The notes under the pieces are model-generated. The model saw only the letters and a program-made list of their open reading frames with translations, was not told the DNA's origin and did no database searches. DNA of 64,000 nt, from positions 2,914,001-2,978,000 of the forward strand of contig JAUPSS010000003.1 of assembly GCA_040285825.1 (NCBI GenBank), given 5' to 3'. Every line of letters starts with the position of its first letter. The first letter of the stretch is position 1. A program made the position numbers and the translations under genes. This DNA comes from Eukaryota sp. TZLM1-RC. Its lineage: Eukaryota; Metamonada: BaSk clade. Below, one piece after another: positions 30,001 through 39,216 of this stretch.

Positions 30001-31305
30001 CTACATTAAAGACATAAAATCATCTACAAAACTGAAAGAATTTGATTGTTTTTGATTAGAACTGTCAGAACAACTCAAAAGGTCAAAATCATCAATCAAA
30101 TTTGATTGTTTTTGATCACTCACTGGAGTTTCTGAATCCACTTCTTCTTGTTCATTTCCAGTTTCGAAAAAGAAACCCCCATCTTCTTTCTGCCCCGAGT
30201 CTTCAACGGTCAAACCTCCAAACAAATCATTCTGAGCTGATGACGTTTGAATAACTGGGCTAACAATAGCCAAAAAGCGAGCAACATTGGTCTTTATCTG
30301 CTTAATTTCTTTTCCTAAACGCTCAAATTGATCTCTTTTTGAACTATCCTCAAGAATTTCAGCGACTAATGGATAATAATCCGAGTTATTGGTCAACATT
30401 TCTAAAAGACCAAACACAAAAGCTCTTTTAAACCAGATAATATTTGAATCATGGACATAATGCTCAATTTGTGAAACCACTGCAAAAGAATCAAAAACAA
30501 AAGACTTTTTAAGAAACTTTGAAAATTCTTGACTGGACGGGATAAATCTCATCATCGACGCATTACTGGCGATTGTATCAATCAACCTCTCGATCGCCTT
30601 CCTTTCGTGATTAACTTCTTCCTCGACATCTTGTTCCTGGACAGTGACACGTGGAGTGTCGTCAAAGTCTTCAAAAGTCCTGGAAGATGACGTTTCTGTA
30701 TTTGACTCATCTTGATTTCGATTATAATTGACAGATTCCAACTTTCCTATTCTGGAAGGTGGCGCTTTCTCTGTTCGATCTCCAAAAGTGTTGATCAGGT
30801 TCCTTGCTTTGTCCCGGGCTTTATCCATGAACGATACATCCTGCTTTGGAGAAGGAGCCCTTGTTGACCCTATGCCAGCCGAAGTAACCGTTGGGGTAGT
30901 GGTGGAGGCAGGTGGAGGTTGGTGTTCGATCAGAATTGTCAAAACCTCTGAAGCGAGTTTCCGAACTTCAGTAAGACGAGAAGACTGTTCTGCTTTGAGT
31001 TGGATGATGTTACCAGCAGCTTCAGACATGGGGATGTTTTGTTTAATGATGAGGGAGAGTTGGCGGGAGCGAAACGCACGGGTTAGGGAAGCAGAACCAT
31101 TTGAGAGGAGGTATTTGATGGTTTGGAGCGCCTTGATCTTGACACTGAGAGACTTGTCTTTGATACGTTTGAGAAGGAGATTTTCTATTTGAAGACAATT
31201 ATTGGTAGATGTGTGGGAAAGCTTGGAAAGTTGAGCAAGGGTTGCTCCAGATGGAGGTGCAAAGTCATCAGCAGTGACTTCATTTATGAGAGAACGAACG
31301 CTCAT
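30001..31305 (-). CDS. TEPSIN: tepsin-like AP-4 accessory protein (ENTH plus VHS/ENTH-like domain)
   Basis: A 434-residue single-exon protein starting at the ATG 31305-31303 (an upstream TTG frame extension is not used). Residues 1-125 are an ENTH domain (R-S-L-I-N-E-V-T ... L-A-Q-L-S-K-L-S ... I-K-A-L-Q-T-I-K-Y-L-L-x-N-G). A Pro/Ser/Thr linker follows, and residues ~230-350 form a second helical VHS/ENTH-like domain, the arrangement of tepsin. The C-terminal tail carries N-D-L-F-G-G-L-T-V, matching the beta4-appendage motif (LFxG[ML]x[LV]) known from vertebrate tepsin. The extreme C-terminus S-N-S-F-S-F-V-D-D-F resembles the epsilon-appendage motif S-[AV]-F-[SA]-F. This implies an intact AP-4 coat acting at the trans-Golgi network. 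Its 5' end is near a Fanzor remnant. Confidence 0.8.
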   Translation of the reverse strand: MSVRSLINEVTADDFAPPSGATLAQLSKLSHTSTNNCLQIENLLLKRIKDKSLSVKIKALQTIKYLLSNGSASLTRAFRSRQLSLIIKQNIPMSEAAGNIIQLKAEQSSRLTEVRKLASEVLTILIEHQPPPASTTTPTVTSAGIGSTRAPSPKQDVSFMDKARDKARNLINTFGDRTEKAPPSRIGKLESVNYNRNQDESNTETSSSRTFEDFDDTPRVTVQEQDVEEEVNHERKAIERLIDTIASNASMMRFIPSSQEFSKFLKKSFVFDSFAVVSQIEHYVHDSNIIWFKRAFVFGLLEMLTNNSDYYPLVAEILEDSSKRDQFERLGKEIKQIKTNVARFLAIVSPVIQTSSAQNDLFGGLTVEDSGQKEDGGFFFETGNEQEEVDSETPVSDQKQSNLIDDFDLLSCSDSSNQKQSNSFSFVDDFMSLM

Positions 31306-31377
31306 TCTTTCAGATGTTGTCAATGATAGAGAAATAAGTGTCGGTTAAACTGATGCAGAGAAGTTTTTCGGAACCGC

Positions 31378-31850
31378 TCAAAGTGGCAAATTCCCGCAAG
31401 TACACGATCAATCTTCGCGCGGAATAATCACAAAAACTATCCACTACACGAATACTGAGGCCTCTCATTACCACTCATTCTGGCTTCAATAATTGCAAAC
31501 ATATTCAGACAGACCAGTTTATTTCTATTGAAGGGCTTTGTTTGAGCCTTTGTGCCTGAATTTACAACTCCCACTATTACAAGCTAATAAACCATGACAT
31601 GTGGTAACAGGAGTCTTTGCTGCCTTATAGAATCTGGGATTTGTTACTCTCCAAAACGTAGCAACTTTTTCAAAACAAACAGGGCATTTAGCTGAAGTGA
31701 AAGCTTCATTAATCATCAATATTTCAAATTCATTTTTTTCAGAAATGGAATCGTAACTGTTGAAACTTTGAAGCAGTTTCTTTAAGTTTTAATATAGCAC
31801 ATGCATGTTTAACCATTGAACATTTCTATTAGGAAATTTCTTTTGTTGGT
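31378..31850 (-). pseudogene. Fanzor subfamily B, C-terminal remnant
   Basis: Minus strand: E-A-F-T-S-A-K-C-P-V-C-F-E-K-V (intact first CxxC), V-T-T-C-H-G-L-L-A-C-N-S-G-S-C-K-F, then a frameshift into R-N-K-L-V-C-L-N-M. It is about 85-90% similar by eye to 18.69-19.0 kb, including the flank beyond the stop. The upstream part (31740-31850) corresponds to the L-K-L-x-E-T-x-S-K-F-Q-Q-L helix of the array unit, but about 300 bp between them are missing. It starts 70 bp from the tepsin start codon, so it may sit in that promoter. Confidence 0.6.
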
Positions 31851-31863
31851 TTAGAATTCATTA

Positions 31864-32947
31864 GTGGTTATTATTTGTATTTTTGGAAATCCTTCTGAAT
31901 TCCAAGATATGACCCTTGCTGCTGCTGATCCAGGTAAATCTGGTCTACTCTATTTTTCTGCCAATTTAGCCACTCGAATGACTCATTCAAAAAATCCTGA
32001 GAGAGATAAATATGTTCATTTCAGGTACACTCAAAATCAACGAAGATTTAAGTCGAAAAGTTCCAAATTCAAAAGAATAAGAGACAGCATACGGAATGAC
32101 ACTCTTATCACAATAAGTAACTCTACTGGTAGAGTGATTGATCTATCCAATTATGAACCATCTGAAGAGCAACAACAAAGGATGGATTTAAACAGCAGTA
32201 TAATTAGTCAAATGACTGAAAGAACAATTAGTTTATTAAGAAAAAAAGTACCTCAAGAAATCAATATTCCCCACGAAATTGATTACTCATTCAATTTGAG
32301 AAATAATGATCACACGACTAAATCTGTAGCAGAATGAGAAGCAACTTTATCCCAATTCAATTCCAAAAGCTGCAGGTTTGATAGATTTATGGAGTATATT
32401 AAACAAAAGAATTTTGTGAATAGTATTGTTGGTCAAGTCTATCATCAAAAAATATTGAGGAAACGAAGATGGTCGGCTGAGATCAATCGCACAAGATCTG
32501 AGACAAGAATGATTCAGAGATTCAAATCAGTAATTGGTGATCCAGGTCAAGTAGTGATTGACATTGGAGACTGGGAACAACGAAAACACTTGAAATTCAA
32601 AGAACCAACCTAAGGAAAAGGTTTGAGAATTCTATTTAAAAAGGCTGATTATAAGGTCCTTTTGAATGATGAATTTCGAAACCAGTTACTGTTGATTCAA
32701 CTGTAAGAAAGAGGAGAAAACAGTTGAAACATTACAATGGTGCAGAAATCCTAGGCCATGGAAGAGGCATGAGATGTCTATTCGTCACGGGCTGAGCTTG
32801 TGTAAATCATGCGAAAGTTTGTGGAATAGAGATCGAAATGCTTCGCTGAATATGTTGGCAATGATGGAAGCACAAGTAAAGGGTGGAGATAGACCAGAAT
32901 ACCTACAGCGAGTCAAGGCTGATGAAGGTTCAAAGAAAAAGGTATAA
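31864..32947 (+). pseudogene. Fanzor subfamily B, broken copy covering RuvC-I to RuvC-III
   Basis: The + strand carries, in order: L-A-A-A-D-P-G-K-S-G-L-L-Y-F (RuvC-I, ~31911-31955), an insertion helix, V-N-S-I-V-G-Q-V-Y (~32415), V-V-I-D-I-G-D-W (RuvC-II, ~32550), E-P-T, stop, G-K-G-L-R-I-L-F, and H-G-L-S-L-C-K-S-C-E-S-L-W-N-R-D-R-N-A-S-L-N-M (second zinc-ribbon CxxC and RuvC-III, ~32785-32860). It ends at a TAA 90 bp before the WD40 gene. RuvC-II has Asp-Trp but no glutamate at the classical position, as reported for Fanzors with a rearranged catalytic site; E-S-L-W-N-R-D near RuvC-III may supply it. Several stops and frameshifts make it a pseudogene. Confidence 0.7.
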
Positions 32948-33036
32948 GGAGGAAATCTTCCACTTCTCAAAAACTTAGTCCCTCTGTATCGGTGTAAAAA
33001 GGACTCATTTCATTGTTATAGACATCATCTTTAAGA

Positions 33037-36000
33037 ATGGCACCACCTTCTGCCAGTGCAGCTTATGCATACGGTAGTACCATTACACGTTCTAATGGGA
33101 TGTCATACAACCCCAACACTTCCACTTTGGCAACAGTAGTTGCAGCAGCAATACAAGTCTTTCCAGCGTCTTCATCCAGCTATCTTATTACTCCTGCCAA
33201 CTGTGCTACTATCTCTTGTATATCAATTCACCCTACAGGCGATTTTATAGCCATTGGGGAAGCTGGAGGACTTTCACGGGTCCTTGTCACTCCTATATCA
33301 CCCTCTTCTCCAGAAGACTACCGTGTCATCTGCACCCATCAGGGAGAGGTAGCTACTGTGGCCTGGAACTCCTCTGGGACTCGTCTGCTCTCAATTGACT
33401 CCTCTCCTGATGGAAATTTCTCCATCCACTCTCACCCTTCATCTACAATCCTGGCTTCTGGTTCTACTGAAGCTGCCATCTATGACGTGGCTTGGCTCTC
33501 TGACAGCACGTTCGTCACTGCTGGACTTCGCCATATAAAGTTTTGGAAGCTAAGTGAAGAAGGAACATTGGAAGGAAGGTTGGGGATGTTGGGGGCTAAC
33601 AGAAGTTCTGCTTTTACCTGCATTAGGTACACGTCATCCGGTCAGAAAGACACGTGTTTTGCTGTGTCATCACGTGGGCATTTGTGTCAATTTGGGATTA
33701 ATTCTAGAATAATTGAGAAGTGGGTGGACACTAAGATTATTTCCCCTTCATCTCTTTCCATTTTGGGAAAGTTGATTGCAGTTGGGGGTCAGAACGGCGT
33801 GATTCGATTATTCAACAGTAGTTCATTAGGTTTTGTATCAACTTTACCCTTAATTAGGCCCATTATTGATAGTGATTCATTTAAATCAGAAGTTCCAAGC
33901 GTTTTTATGAAAAGTCAGGTATCTAATGACGTGCCTGATGTGCTGGCATTACGTATTGGTCAAGCTAAGTCAAACGAAGAAGGTCAATTTGAAATACACG
34001 TTGTCAACTCAGCAAGAGCTCAATATTCATGGAATTTTGATCTATCTACCAAACAAAGTCGGTTGATTTCCTGTGAAGTCTTGAATGGTCAAGGAATAGT
34101 TCCTAAAATTTCAAGCCTGTCCTTAGACGGTGATTTAGGCTATTGCTTCCTTTCGAATAACATGACAGTTTCAAATATTAGTCCATTGATCCCTTCTGAT
34201 CCTGACTCGGTTAATTCACCATCACCATATTCCAAATCAATCAAATCATTAATCAAATTAGAATCATCAACATCACAACACGTGTATCCTACTTCCTTTG
34301 CAATGGAGCAATCAATTGGATTGATTGGTTTCAGTAATGGTCGGTTGTCTTCTGTTGACCTCAATAATGGTGATGTCATCAAATCGTTTACTTTACATCA
34401 AGGAGTTGTTAACTGTGTCGAGATTGTTGATTTTCAATCAAATTTGATAGGTTTTTCTGCAGGAATTGATAGAAAAGTTTCCGTTTTTAGCGTTGCAACC
34501 GGTGATTTAATATCCTCTTTTTCTCTGCACTCTAGCTCAATCACGTCATTGGCCACGTCACCAATCAAAAATAATGAATCAATCAGTTACCTTTATTTAA
34601 TAACAGGTGGAAATGAAGGTTTAGTTGTGTTCAACAAACTTGAACTATCAATCAATCAATCAAATGTTGATTGTCAATCACTTTCCGTTTCCAAAGTCAA
34701 CCCTACAACTTCTTCAGTTCTCTCAATCGCCTATGGACCCCCATCCACCACAGCTTTCACTTGCTCTGATGATGGTTTTCTTGCTATTGGAACTCAAGAC
34801 AAGCGAATTGTTCTTTATGACGTACAATCAGCTAGAACCATTAGAACTTTCCGTCCAGCCGCTCTCTCCACCGCCCCCGAACCCTCAAAGCTGCTCATCG
34901 ATCCAACAGGGAATCTCCTCGCCTCAGCAGGGGGAGATAGGGTGGTTAGATTGGTTGATTTGAAGACTGGAGCTGTTCTCAGTCGGTGTTATGGTCACGC
35001 GAGCAACGTCACTTGTTTAGTTTTCGACCCAAAGTTGAAGTATTTTGTTTCAGTTGGTTTGGATGGGGTGCTGTTTGTGTGGAAGCTCAAAATGGAGGTC
35101 AAAAGCCCACGTCAGCAATCGGAACAATCAAGACCAGCTGTTCCAATCAATCTTTCAAGAAGGAAACTGCCTGTTTGGGCAAGGGCACGAGTTGATGGCG
35201 AGGAAAGTGAAAGTTCGCCGATTATTACTGATTTAGATGATAAAAAAGCGAACAAATGGAAACTTGATCTTGAACAATTTGGTCCAGTTGCTCTTCCAGA
35301 TGTGGCTTCATCAACACCGTTTCAACAAATACCAATAGCTCAAAATGAAGGTCAAAAAGTTACTGATGACGTGAATGATGACGTGAATGATGACGTGACT
35401 GATGAGAATGTTGAAGAAAGTCCTAAAGAGTCAGGGGAGGAAGCTCCTTCTACTCCAGCAGCCTCTTTTGATGAAGAATTGATGAAGACCAAGGAAAGGT
35501 TGTTGAGAATGGGAATACAATTTGCACCAAAAGATGAAAAAGTCAATAGTAGTCAAGAAAATACAGATAAAGAAGGTCAAAAAGAGGAGGAAGATCAAAA
35601 GCAGGAGGAAGGTCAAAAAGAAGGAGAAGAAATCAGTGACACGTGTCAGGATGATACTGACAGTGTTGACAAAGAAGATGTAGATCAATCAATTGATGAA
35701 CTTCGTCTAAGTACCCTTCATGATCATGATGTAGGTATTATAGAGGAATCAATTGACTTGGATCAGTCGATTGATCAGGTGACTGGTGACGTGTCAGTTG
35801 CCAGTTTAAAACGGGAAACCTCGACCCCCAACCTCGATGTCAAGGAGTTATTTACGACACCAATACCTTCGGATGACGAAGACCAATCTTCCCCTGTTGA
35901 AGATTCTCCTAAAACTAAACCAAATTCACCCTTTCAATCAGACACTATACCGTTAGAGACCTACAGAAAATCTTTACAATCATTCAAAAATACTTTTGAT

Positions 36001-36264
36001 CAACTACTCGAAAATTTCAATGAATTAGCTGAGTCCAAGTGTCTTTCAAACAACGAGTTAACCTTGGCTTCAGAGTTTGGTGACGTGTTTGCTCATATGC
36101 AGAATTCTTTGGTTGAAACACTGTCAAGACCTTCAGCATCAGCTGTCCTAGAGTCTTCTGGATGTCCGCTGCCTGTGAATATGGCTAGCAATTCAATGTC
36201 TAAAACATTGGAAAAGTATAGCGATTTGCTTGTCAATGCTGTTCTGAAAAAGTTGGAGAAGTAG
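33037..36264 (+). CDS. WD40 scaffold protein, WDR62/MABP1 (MAPKBP1)-like
   Basis: A 1075-residue single-exon protein. Residues ~15-690 contain about 12-14 degenerate WD40 repeats, i.e. two beta-propellers (for example N-T-S-T-L-A-T-V-V-A-A-A-I-Q-V-F-P, I-S-I-H-P-T-G-D-F-I-A-I-G-E, S-F-T-L-H-Q-G-V-V-N-C-V, G-H-A-S-N-V-T-C-L-V-F-D-P ... D-G-V-L-F-V-W-K). Then comes a long acidic Ser/Glu-rich disordered region (~700-950) and a C-terminal helical segment (~980-1075). The N-terminal S-Y-N-P-N-T-S-T-L-A-T phrase and the overall plan fit WDR62/MABP1 proteins, which are centrosome/spindle and JNK-pathway scaffolds with a C-terminal dimerisation helix. Other double-propeller families (for example CFAP-type) are possible. 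A D-D-V repeat at ~768 is encoded by three ATGACGTGA-like units. Start at ATG 33037 in AAGAATGGC. Confidence 0.65.
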   Translation: MAPPSASAAYAYGSTITRSNGMSYNPNTSTLATVVAAAIQVFPASSSSYLITPANCATISCISIHPTGDFIAIGEAGGLSRVLVTPISPSSPEDYRVICTHQGEVATVAWNSSGTRLLSIDSSPDGNFSIHSHPSSTILASGSTEAAIYDVAWLSDSTFVTAGLRHIKFWKLSEEGTLEGRLGMLGANRSSAFTCIRYTSSGQKDTCFAVSSRGHLCQFGINSRIIEKWVDTKIISPSSLSILGKLIAVGGQNGVIRLFNSSSLGFVSTLPLIRPIIDSDSFKSEVPSVFMKSQVSNDVPDVLALRIGQAKSNEEGQFEIHVVNSARAQYSWNFDLSTKQSRLISCEVLNGQGIVPKISSLSLDGDLGYCFLSNNMTVSNISPLIPSDPDSVNSPSPYSKSIKSLIKLESSTSQHVYPTSFAMEQSIGLIGFSNGRLSSVDLNNGDVIKSFTLHQGVVNCVEIVDFQSNLIGFSAGIDRKVSVFSVATGDLISSFSLHSSSITSLATSPIKNNESISYLYLITGGNEGLVVFNKLELSINQSNVDCQSLSVSKVNPTTSSVLSIAYGPPSTTAFTCSDDGFLAIGTQDKRIVLYDVQSARTIRTFRPAALSTAPEPSKLLIDPTGNLLASAGGDRVVRLVDLKTGAVLSRCYGHASNVTCLVFDPKLKYFVSVGLDGVLFVWKLKMEVKSPRQQSEQSRPAVPINLSRRKLPVWARARVDGEESESSPIITDLDDKKANKWKLDLEQFGPVALPDVASSTPFQQIPIAQNEGQKVTDDVNDDVNDDVTDENVEESPKESGEEAPSTPAASFDEELMKTKERLLRMGIQFAPKDEKVNSSQENTDKEGQKEEEDQKQEEGQKEGEEISDTCQDDTDSVDKEDVDQSIDELRLSTLHDHDVGIIEESIDLDQSIDQVTGDVSVASLKRETSTPNLDVKELFTTPIPSDDEDQSSPVEDSPKTKPNSPFQSDTIPLETYRKSLQSFKNTFDQLLENFNELAESKCLSNNELTLASEFGDVFAHMQNSLVETLSRPSASAVLESSGCPLPVNMASNSMSKTLEKYSDLLVNAVLKKLEK

Positions 36265-36309
36265 TGTTAGTCTTGTATTTTCTGGTTTAGTTTGTAATTA
36301 TTCTCTTCA

Positions 36310-37018
36310 TTGTACATTAAGGATAAATCTCTGTTTATGAATTTGCTATTTGTTAGTGCTTTTGAGTTCCATTTCAGAGATGTCTTTTCTCGTTCTTCTT
36401 ACCTCACGGATCTTTTCACTAATCCATTTTTGTTGTTTCATTATATTAGTGGTTTGGTAGTTACATTGAACACACTTTTGTACAGTCTTGATGAATTTTC
36501 TTATTACCCTGGAGATTCCCATGTATTATTTGCTATATTTGAATATGGAAAACGACGTGCTGATGTTGTTGTGCCCTCGTTTGATGATGTCATGAATGTT
36601 TGTTGATGTCGTAACAGTGGATGTTTGCAAGAAAAATGCCTTGAAAAATGCTCAATCCGAAGTATCCCCCCTTGATGACTCCGAATTGTACAAACGGAAA
36701 AAGTATGCAAATCCTTTAAAAGAATTGAAATATGTTCGCCATGTAGATTACCAAATTTGCCCATTTGCTATATCATTATATGGTCGTCTTGGAAAAACTG
36801 CTATGAATTTTATTGATGATTTTGAAAATCTTGTGAAAAGAAGAATGAATAAGCGTTTTGATCGTCGCTTGTGGCTAAATCGTATTGTTTTTACTATTTT
36901 CAAATCAATTCCTAAAAAAATTTGGAAAGCTTTGATGTCTGTCAGTGCACATTACGAAGAAATTGCTGCTGTAAGGTTTGATGGTGTGGAAGCTTGTTTT
37001 GAAGATATTGACTTTTAG
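36310..37018 (+). mobile_element. 5'-truncated non-LTR retrotransposon, RLE domain (subfamily 2), one frameshift
   Basis: Two overlapping frames (36310-36606 and 36596-37018) read G-K-R-R-A-D-V-V-V-P, then after a one-base slip V-D-V-V-T-V-D-V-C, K-K-Y-A-N-P-L, F-I-D-D-F-E-N-L-V-K-R-R and L-W-L-N-R-I-V-F-T-I-F. R-[AP]-D...D-V-x-V...K-Y is the restriction-like endonuclease core used by R2/CRE-type elements to nick their target. It starts 45 bp after the stop of the WD40 gene, i.e. within that gene's 3' UTR or terminator region, and ends about 200 bp before thioredoxin reductase. Confidence 0.7.
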
Positions 37019-37215
37019 ACTGTAGTTTAATAATAGATTAAAATTATTATTTGCTATTCCAAAATTATAAGAATGAAAAGAATACAGCAGGCTCTCAGTT
37101 CATAATTCCAAAATGAATTCAACCAGGAATTGACAGTGTGACACATCATCAATTGAGTCGGGAAGGGGAAACTTCTGATTCCAATAACCTAATTCGACTC
37201 ATACTTCACCTGAGC

Positions 37216-38737
37216 ATGACATACGATTACGATCTCATAGTAATAGGTGGTGGTAGTGGTGGCCTTGCTGCTGCTAGAGCTGCTGCTGGTTTCAAGAAAA
37301 AAGTCCTTTTGCTTGACTACGTTCACCCTTCACCAAAATCAACAACTTGGGGTATCGGTGGCACATGTGTTAATGTTGGCTGCATTCCCAAACGTCTGAT
37401 GCACGATGCTGCTGGAATTGCTGAAACCATCCGTGACTCAAATGCACATGGTTTTGAAAACACTTCAGATCCTACCGTCAACTGGACTACTCTCGTTAAT
37501 AACATTGATTCCTACATTCGCAGACTCAATCGAGCATACATCACCGAATTAAAGGTACAGTACTTTGCACAAGACTAACAACCAGTGGAATGACTACGTC
37601 GATTACCTTAATGCCGAAGGTTCTTTCCAGGGGCCCCATGAAGTACTAGTCAAGTATGCCGATCCAACCAAAGAAGCCGAAGTCTTTTCAGGAGAGCACA
37701 TTGTCATTGCTGTAGGTTCTCGTCCCTTCTATCCAGATATTCCTGGTGCTGAACTTGCCATAACCTCTGATGATATTTTTTGGTCAAAAACACCTCCCGG
37801 AAAAACATGTGTTATTGGAGCTAGTTACATTGCCCTAGAAAGTGCTGGTTTTCTCACTGGTCTTGGATTCGATGTCTCTGTTATGGTAAGAAGCATAATT
37901 CTTCGTGGCTTTGATCAACAGATTGCCGGAATGATTGGAGCTTATATGGAAAACCACGGTGTTAAATTCCTTAAGGGTATGTCACCTACAAAGCTGGAAG
38001 AAGTAGAAGATGGCAAGATCCGCGTTCACTATCAATCTGGTGAAGAGTCTCACTCTGAGATCTTTGATACTGTTATGTTTGCAACTGGAAGAACTCCGAA
38101 CACATGGAGACTCAACCTTCAGTCTGCCGGTGTACGTTTCCATAAAGGAAGTGGTAAGATTATGGTCAACAAGGAAACGACCAATGTCAAACACATTCAT
38201 GCTGTGGGAGATGTAGTTAAGGGAGGGCTTGAGTTGACCCCTGTGGCCATCCAAGCAGCCAAACTTTTGATCAATAGACTCTATGGTAATGAGACCAGGG
38301 GTTTTAATTACCGTATTGTGCCTACAACAGTGTTTACCCCTCTTGAATATGGTTCTTGTGGTATTTCTGAAGATGATGCTGTTGCTCAATATGGAGAGGA
38401 AGCCCTCAATATTTATCATCAAAACTTCCAGCCGTTAGAATGGTCTCTTCCTGGAAAGAGTTCCTCTGCTTGCTATGTATGTCTTTATTCATTCTCACCA
38501 TAGGCCAAACTCATATGTCTAAAGGAAGAAAACGACCGTGTAATTGGTTTCCATTATCTTGGTCCATCAGCTGCTGAGGTCACTCAAGGATACGCTGTTG
38601 CTATGAGAATGGGTGCAACGAAGCTTGACTTTGATTGGACTCCTGGTATTCATCCTTCTAATTCAGAGACATTTGTTGGCTTGTCCATTACCAAAAGTAG
38701 TGGGGAATCTGCCAAGAAGGGAAATTGCTGAGGTTAG
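37216..38737 (+). CDS. TXNRD: selenocysteine-containing thioredoxin reductase (high-molecular-weight type), two micro-introns
   Basis: Exons 37216-37554, 37586-38476 and 38504-38737 give 487 residues counting Sec. The introns are 31 nt (ends with CTAACAACCAG, including a CTAAC branch-like site) and 27 nt; removing them restores the family sequence (C-Y-A-K-L-I-C at the second joint). Features in order: FAD-binding I-V-I-G-G-G-S-G-G, redox centre C-V-N-V-G-C, NADPH site [17 protein letters not shown], and the dimer interface with G-I-H-P (catalytic His). The C-terminus is K-K-G-N-C, UGA (38729-38731), Gly, TAG: the G-C-Sec-G tail that passes electrons to thioredoxin in animal-type enzymes. It is cytosolic by default (no targeting peptide). 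The ATG at 37216 is chosen because the sequence before it is not family-like. A hairpin and a SECIS-like fold follow. Confidence 0.93.
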
Positions 38738-38738
38738 T

Positions 38739-38758
38739 GCCTCTCTTTTTTGAGAGGC
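38739..38758 (+). promoter_or_regulatory. perfect hairpin 7 nt after the Sec UGA codon
   Basis: GCCTCTC (38739-38745) and GAGAGGC (38752-38758) form a 7-bp perfect stem with a T6 loop. It begins 7 nt after the UGA, the spacing of selenocysteine-codon redefinition elements known from some eukaryotic selenoprotein mRNAs. It may instead be a 3'-end processing signal. Confidence 0.4.
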
Positions 38759-38776
38759 TTTAGTTTGTGTGGCACA

Positions 38777-38847
38777 AAACCAGGTCTAAGTGATGATTGC
38801 TTTCTCAATACTCTTGAAGTAGGAAAGTGATTTGATGAACTTGGTTT
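38777..38847 (+). promoter_or_regulatory. SECIS element of thioredoxin reductase
   Basis: Lower helix AAACCAGGT/ACTTGGTTT (9 bp), core GTGA (38790-38793) opposite GATG (38834-38837), then an 11-bp upper helix GATTGCTTTCT/GGAAAGTGATT with two or three wobble pairs. An AA lies unpaired 13 nt after the core, followed by a TACT/AGTA mini-stem (type II apex). An overlapping ATGA register three bases later is possible, but GTGA matches the two other elements in this window. It lies 39 nt after the TAG. Confidence 0.75.
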
Positions 38848-39216
38848 GGCTTCGCTTTTTTTATTGATAAAAGAATTGTTATTGTTTGTTCAATCAACTA
38901 TAACACAAAATTTCAACAATTACAGTCATCTGCGACCAGTCTTGTAGTCAATTGAGTAGACAGTATTTCAAGAATTCCTTAACTTTTTAATTTTAATTTC
39001 CAATTGTTTATTATTTGGTAGAAAGCCTGTTCAACTTGTTATTGGTGATCTTTATAATCCTTGAATTCTTCTCTTGATTTGTGCAGAATTTATAACGAAT
39101 TAAGAACAATGTTTTTGGCTAATTTACTTGACATTGTTTTTTTCTTAGAAAGCATATTTTTTGTAGCACCGAATAAGTTGGTCTTGATTTTCAGAATTTT
39201 TTTTATTTATTTATCG
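38848..39216. other. intergenic, AT-rich
   Basis: Sequence between the SECIS and the first tandem retrotransposon copy; the frame open from 39061 into the element has no recognisable sequence before 39217. Confidence 0.5.
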
